From Sipunculus nudus (lineage: Eukaryota > Annelida > Sipuncula > Golfingiida > Sipunculidae), in assembly GCA_026874595.1 (NCBI GenBank), contig CM049307.1, forward strand, positions 48,645,678 through 48,709,677: a stretch of DNA of 64,000 nt, in the 5' to 3' direction. Below, piece by piece: positions 59,401-64,000 of this stretch (the stretch's first letter is position 1; every line of letters starts with the position of its first letter). The notes below the pieces were generated by a model that worked only from the letters and a program-made list of their open reading frames with translations, had not been told where the DNA came from and ran no database searches. A program made the translations under genes and the position numbers.

Positions 59401-60882
59401 CATTATAAAATTTCTTGCATAAAGAATAGGAATTCCGGTAAAAATGAAAGTATATGAATACCAGTGCAAATACTTTCAAAATGTATTCATGAATGCATTC
59501 ATGAATATATTCTTTAATATTATTTTAATAATCATTTCAGTTATATCTCATTTTTAAAAAATCATACGATTCTCTTATTATTTTTAATAAAAATTATATT
59601 TGGGACAATATTTGTAATTTTTTTTTAATGAATTGTTTAAATCTTATATTATGTGTTCTGCTTATAAGTTATATGGCCAAGTCAAAATCTGTGTGACAAT
59701 AGTACTCCGTTTGTTAAAAAAATAAATAAATGAAATCAGTCCTCTTCCCTGCTTCCAAAGGTACTATCAAAATCATACATAAGCTAAACAACTCATAATA
59801 CAGCTTATATTTATTACCACACAAAACCAGATGTGCCTCATTTCTAAATCAAAATTTTATCATATATAACAGCTGAGCGCCGTGACCCATAGGTCCCTTG
59901 TTTTTCTGTTGTTCTGACTTTGAGGCACAACTCCAAGACATATCAAGGATTATCTCTTTATAATGATTCCTGTTGATTGGGATTAACCTGGAGGCCTCTA
60001 GCAATGGTAGATTACACCTGAAAAAGTGAAATTGTTGAAATTAGGTACCGCATATTACAGTAATACTCCTTTTCTACGATCAGGCTGAGGTGATCCACCA
60101 GCTTGGTGAACAGATCGGAACAACTCTTGCGAAGGCTGAGGAGGTTGGGGAGAAAGGAGATGTGGAGGAGTCCTTGAAAATGATGGAACAAGTGGAAGAA
60201 TTGAAGAAGGAGAAGGCCCAGGCTGAGGTAAGAGATGGGCTTCACTTACATTATTTAAAAATCTGTTTAATTCAAACCTGAGTATTTATAGATTTGACAA
60301 GCAATCCTGATGAAGGATGTATGCTTTTTATCCCATGCTCTATGTTCATTTGTTTTGTACAGATGGGTGTACAATTATGGAATAAAACTGAAAGCATGAG
60401 GTGTTATAAATTATTTATCTGTTTCCCTTAAAGTTAAATCTATATTTCAACAGAAGGCAAGGACTTCTGGTTTTGTTTTGGTAAAGAAAACAAAAGTGTT
60501 TAGTTGTATAGTTGGCTCCATGACATGTAGTTAGGTCAGCTAAAGGTACCCGATTCACTAACTCTCCTACAGAGAATCGTGCAGTTAATGTATATCAATA
60601 TATATTTCATGGAGTATTTCTAAAGTCATTTCATTGCACAAATATTTTGTCTCATTTGAAATGTTGCATGAGATTGATATTCTAATGGTGTGTTTTGATC
60701 CATAGATTGAATATCGTAACTCCATGCCTGCCTCCAGTTACCAACAACAAAAGCTGCGTGTTTGTGAGGTTTGTTCAGCATACCTTGGTATTCATGACAA
60801 TGACCGCCGTCTTGCTGACCACTTTGGTGGAAAACTCCATCTTGGCTTCATCACTATCAGAAATAAGCTGGCAGATTTGGAG
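47038..60882 (+). CDS. LUC7L: LUC7-like splicing factor (LUC7L/LUC7L2 type), first six coding exons; 3' end outside window
   Basis: Luc7 proteins are U1 snRNP-associated factors that stabilise 5' splice-site recognition in the nucleus. Exons are 47038-47098, 55527-55621, 56477-56575, 57047-57157, 60084-60227 and 60706-60882: 687 nt, 229 codons in frame. The start MSATDQMRAMLDELMGTGRD is the family N-terminus. First zinc finger (CCCH): C36, C44, C59, H63. A coiled-coil region spans about residues 86-170. Second zinc finger (C2H2): C190, C193, H209, H215 within LRVCEVCSAYLGIHDNDRRL. The sequence resembles LUC7L/LUC7L2 rather than LUC7L3; which paralogue is not resolved. The RS-rich tail is downstream of 64000. 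Intron 1 is 8.4 kb and intron 4 carries element N. Confidence 0.93.
47348..47361. repeat. C run
   Basis: About 14 consecutive Cs in LUC7L intron 1. Confidence 0.9.
48484..49729. mobile_element. MULE-like non-autonomous element with long TIRs and 9-bp target duplication
   Basis: The terminal 20 bases (GGCACTCGGTAAAACCCGGA and its inverse) match perfectly, and imperfect inverted similarity continues for about 200-250 bp (GATATTCCGAGAT, AATAAAAGTTTGAGCC, CAGAGGATCC, GGGTTC, TCTAATCTTCGA). The 9-bp direct repeat AGACAGGGC flanks it exactly (48475-48483 and 49730-49738). Long TIRs plus a 9-bp duplication are typical of Mutator-like elements. It is 1246 bp long with no transposase ORF. It lies in LUC7L intron 1. 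Confidence 0.85.
50406..50452. repeat. (TA)n microsatellite
   Basis: About 46 bp of TA repeats in LUC7L intron 1. Confidence 0.95.
51784..51804. repeat. G21 homopolymer
   Basis: Twenty-one consecutive Gs; a second run of about 12 lies at 51918-51930. Both are on the sense strand of LUC7L intron 1. Confidence 0.9.
55527..55621 (+). CDS. LUC7L: LUC7L exon 2, residues 21-52
   Basis: Acceptor tatttacag and donor GTGAGT. It encodes VCKSFLLSCCPHEILSST, the first part of the CCCH zinc finger. No continuous open frame reveals it; it was found by homology and splice sites. Confidence 0.92.
56477..56575 (+). CDS. LUC7L: LUC7L exon 3, residues 53-85
   Basis: Acceptor tttcttcag and donor GTAAGT, phase 0. 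RMDLGECAKIHDLALRADFE supplies the remaining Cys and His of the first zinc finger. Confidence 0.94.
57047..57157 (+). CDS. LUC7L: LUC7L exon 4, residues 86-122
   Basis: Acceptor ctgaatag and donor GTAAGG. It encodes FIMECDRKTELAKRRLKETQ, the start of the long helix. Element N begins 129 bp downstream. Confidence 0.93.
57286..59900 (+). mobile_element. Element N: rolling-circle-like element with ~640-bp tandem core
   Basis: The 5' end is AGCTCAGCTGACTATAAGTC, running into AGCTATAGTC, then a CCGTCCGTCTGTCTGTCC tract. The 3' end is CAGCTGAGCGCCGTGACCC, then CTTG (to 59900) and Ts. These are the termini of element O, but the core differs: two units of about 640 bp (GCCTAATATCAAAACCACT at about 57551 and 58191; AAGTTATGGGCCCAAACA in both). 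It has no long ORF. It sits in the sense orientation in LUC7L intron 4. Confidence 0.7.
60084..60227 (+). CDS. LUC7L: LUC7L exon 5, residues 123-170
   Basis: Acceptor tacgatcag and donor GTAAGA. It encodes a charged coiled coil with GDVEESLKMMEQVEELKKEK. Confidence 0.93.
60706..60882 (+). CDS. LUC7L: LUC7L exon 6, residues 171-229
   Basis: Acceptor gatccatag and donor GTAATG. It encodes the second zinc finger, NSMPASSYQQQKLRVCEVCS through DHFGGKLHLGF. Phase 0 into an exon that was not found in the remaining 3.1 kb. Confidence 0.94.
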
Positions 60883-61612
60883 GTAATGTTATTAATGATT
60901 GTATACATGTATATATTGTATCTCCACTAAAATTGGTTGGATAAGTTATATCTGTATACAGTTCGCTTGCCATGTTACCAAGTGCTTGACATTAACTTGC
61001 TGACTGAGCAAGTAACATTAACAATCACTTGACCTTCAAAAATCATAGCCCAGTGTCACATTCCCGAAGGCACGACACCCCAGGTTCTTTTAAACGGTAA
61101 ACCAAACTGGCTGAAACTCACGCATTCACCTCAGAAGATGAAAAAGACGAGTAAACAAAACAATAAAATATATACAAAGTAAAATTTCACTTCTCTGGAG
61201 AGACATATGCATTGATGATTACTAAAGTCTGTATAATCACATAAAACCACAAAGTCCTGTTTATCCAGAATGTTGACTACATACAAGGTTTTCAATTGTT
61301 TACACTGCTTCTGATCACATGACTGATGCATGTGACATTGAAATGTCAGCTACCAGTTCAGTCCGTCCGTCCACACTGTGTAAACAGGGATTTGCCAGTG
61401 TTTCATGCCACTAATCAACAACATTCTCCACTGAAGTACGCGCTCTGTTTAAAGGCAAAATCCTGAAAGCACTGACAGATAGGCTCACAGTCTTCTCTAT
61501 AAGAACAATTAAGAAATATCTTCCACAGCAGATGACTCCTGGATTCCTCCAGCACTATGTACTTGAATATGCAACCTTGCTTGACACTATTCAGTATCAC
61601 TCGCGATTCGCG
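60883..61612. other. LUC7L intron 6, proximal part
   Basis: No exon or element could be supported here. The RS-encoding exons expected next in the family were not found. Confidence 0.5.
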
Positions 61613-63475
61613 TATATGTCAAGGCCCAGATTGCGATCTGGACGGATCTTAGATCTGTCCAGCCCAAATTGCGATCGCAGTTCAGCCCGGCCCAAATTGC
61701 GATCACAATCCAGGCTGGTCAGATCTTAGATCTGTCCAGCCGAGATTGTGATCACAGTTAAGTCCGGCCAGATTGCGATCCTGTCTTTCTTGCTTGACGA
61801 TCGCAATCTGGGCTGGACAGATCTTAGATCTGTCCAGCCGAGATTGCAATTCCTAAACTTGACCAGCCCATATTGCGATCCATGCTTTTACTATCACAGG
61901 AGTGAAACATTGAATGTTTTACCAACTCATTTAGTATTGCATGGTTCCATTTACCCATAATAAATACAATTATACTACACATAGGCAGTTAAAAGTAGTT
62001 GGTTGGCACCAATCTGTTCAGCCTTGAAAACAGCGGTAGCACCAGTGCTTGAAGTGTGCTCCATCAACACACTTTTCCCCTTTCGAAGTCTACAATGGCA
62101 GCAATAAACAATATTGATCTCTGTACATGTTTCTCTGCTAAAATTTTATGTTTTAAAAATTTACACTGCGAGTCTACTTCTTACAAGGTGGATTATAACA
62201 AATATCTCAAGAAAAAGAACTTGTTTTTTAAGCATTTTTAATAAGTGCATAATAAAAGTAGCATAAAAATGCTGTGCAATTGCCCGACCTATAGAAGTAA
62301 GAGTGGATCTGAAATACTGTTTATTCATGTTACAAGGGGTTGCACTAAACAGAGTGGTAGATAAGGTATCAAGCAGTATTTCAATGATTTGAGTTTGAAA
62401 TATCACTTCTGTCATTAATGATCATGAAATGGTCTATAACCCTTCAAGAGTACATTACAAAATTGGGCCACTTTGTTGCACGTAACCCACTGATTGTATA
62501 TTATCCAATGCACTCATAAAATTACATGGTTATGCACTTATTATGTTTTTCATGTTTATAGTAGACAAATTTTGTGAAAGGTATTATAAAAACATGAATC
62601 AAAGAACACAACAATTAATATTTTAATATAGCTTGCTATAGTTATGAATCATATCAGTCAGTTTATTTAAGCACATGGAAAGATCACAGGATTCCAGGCA
62701 CCATGAATAGGTAACTAATTAATCAGACCAAATCCAATGAGTCAAGCAGAAAAACTACTGGTAACAAATATATATAATACATACTATTAAGGTTTATAAA
62801 AAATAATGAATTTTTAAAAGATACATGATGGATGAAAGTATAAGATTTAGATGATAGCCTTAAGGTTAATTTCAAAATAATTACTTGGGATTGCATGATG
62901 ACTTACATGGGCTTTGCATTTTAGCAACTGCCTAAAATTGTTTCTTTTATTTTTACCTTTTTCAACAAGCAGCATTTTTTGCATGAACCTATTTGTATTA
63001 GGCCTATAATTGTATTTAATATGGAGAAATGGTACCATGCAAAACTAAATAAGTTGGTGAAACGTCCCATGTTTCACTCCTGTGATAGGAAGGAGTGAAA
63101 AGTGCCTTTTTGTATTATAAATGTATTAATTATGGGGAAATGGTACCATGCAATACCAAATAAGTTGGTAAAACATTCAATGTTTCACTCCTGTGATAGT
63201 AAAAGCATGGATCGCTATATGGGCTGGTCAAGTTTAGGATTGTAATCTAGGCTGGACAGATCAAGATCTATCCAGCCAAGATTGCGATCCTGAAGCAAGA
63301 AAGACAGGATCATAATCTGGCTGGACTAAACTGCGATCCCAATCTGGGCTTGACAGATCTAAGATCTGGCCAGCCTGGATTGTGATCGCAGTTTGGGCCG
63401 GCCTGAACTGCGATCGCAATTTGGGCTGGACAGATCTAAGATCTGTCCAGATCGTGATCTCGGCCTTGACATATA
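61613..63475. mobile_element. 1.86-kb element with ~350-bp palindrome-rich inverted arms
   Basis: The ends are inverted (TATATGTCAAGGCC left, GGCCTTGACATATA right). The arms, about 61613-61960 and 63125-63475, share in inverted order ATTGCGATC words, GGACAGATCTTAGATCTGTC palindromes, CTGTCTTTCTTGCTT, and the block GATCCATGCTTTTACTATCA followed by CAGGAGTGAAACATTGAATG. TA-rich flanks obscure the target duplication. No ORF of transposase size. Part of the right arm is duplicated at 63005-63080. Confidence 0.75.
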
Positions 63476-64000
63476 TTGTCCTGGCTTGTTACTGGAACCC
63501 CAGTACGGTAGAAACACATCGCCAGATTATCATTCCTTTAGTAATTATGATTCCCAGTGTGAAGTCTGTTAGAGAGGATCTACTCGGCTGTCCTCGGACA
63601 CTGACATATTACGCTCGGGAACATTGTTTCTCAGCTGATCAGACAATACCAGATCCTCCTCTACATTGGTGACAAACGGTCAGACTTCTTTCTCTGGCAT
63701 GCTGTCATAGGGGTTTTGAAGATTTTTTAGCATCCACCGCCTATATACACCTGCTGATGTCACACATCCTGACCGCTGTTTGACCAATCATCTCACACTA
63801 TTATGCATCTTGTCATTAATTTCTTGAAGAATAAAATGGACATGCCTCCAGAGCAAAAAGTGGGAAAAAATCAAGTGTGCAGGTGTGTTGCCTCTGAAGC
63901 CTACAATAAACAGTGTTACTATAGATACTGTCACTTCAAGAGACATGAACTGTATTGAAATTAACATCAAATGAGACACCTAGATTCTCCAATGCAATTA
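63476..64000. other. LUC7L intron 6, distal part
   Basis: Somewhat less AT-rich, with an open frame at 63382-63672 that begins inside the repeat arm. It was not called as coding. Confidence 0.4.

Noticed and set aside
61500-64000. RS-domain exons of LUC7L
   Set aside because: No Arg/Ser- or Arg/Glu-rich frame with splice borders was found after exon 6, so they are taken to lie beyond the window.

Overview
The window is a piece of a eukaryotic, intron-rich, AT-rich animal genome. The spliced protein sequences and the many non-autonomous transposons with tandem-repeat cores suggest a lophotrochozoan, most likely a bivalve mollusc. That is an inference; I cannot name the species. No operons, bacterial features or viral genes were seen.

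Three protein genes can be assembled exon by exon with intact frames. (1) UBE4A, the U-box ubiquitin chain-elongation (E4) ligase, on the + strand: 14 coding exons from 253 to 21416, with its 5' part left of the window (886 residues visible, stop included in the window). Its U-box is split by a final intron of about 6.5 kb. (2) HAUS2 (augmin subunit 2), on the - strand: six exons from 43830 down to 35021, complete at 216 residues. (3) A LUC7L/LUC7L2-type U1 snRNP splicing factor, on the + strand: six exons from 47038 to 60882 (229 residues). Its RS-rich 3' exons lie beyond the right edge. UBE4A and HAUS2 converge across a 13.6-kb repeat-filled gap. HAUS2 and LUC7L diverge from a 3.2-kb spacer.

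Most of the rest is mobile DNA. The last UBE4A intron (15.3-21.1 kb) holds a set of nested elements that look like rolling-circle (Helitron/Helentron-type) transposons. An outer element O with a ~335-345 bp tandem core contains element M, which contains element I. M and I carry tandem ~280-bp units, each with two copies of the palindrome GGTGGCGCCACC. Element I ends in a perfect hairpin followed by CTAG. A second, 5'-truncated O+M copy (23.94-26.27 kb) lacks I and supplies the empty site. An inverted solo copy of I lies at 27.64-29.40 kb. A sister family N has the same terminal structures as O but a different core, and sits in LUC7L intron 4 (57.29-59.90 kb), with a truncated inverted copy at 36.85-37.36 kb.

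Other elements with good boundary evidence are a MULE-like long-TIR element with a perfect 9-bp target duplication (48484-49729), a hAT-type MITE with a perfect 8-bp target duplication (44837-45268), a TA-flanked 1.48-kb TIR element (31308-32782), a 1.86-kb element with ~350-bp palindrome-rich arms (61613-63475), two inverted 353-bp CACTA-like elements (21699 and 30123), several short MITE families and two tRNA-like SINE relics. A cluster of three perfect CRE sites at 34.40-34.45 kb suggests an unannotated promoter.
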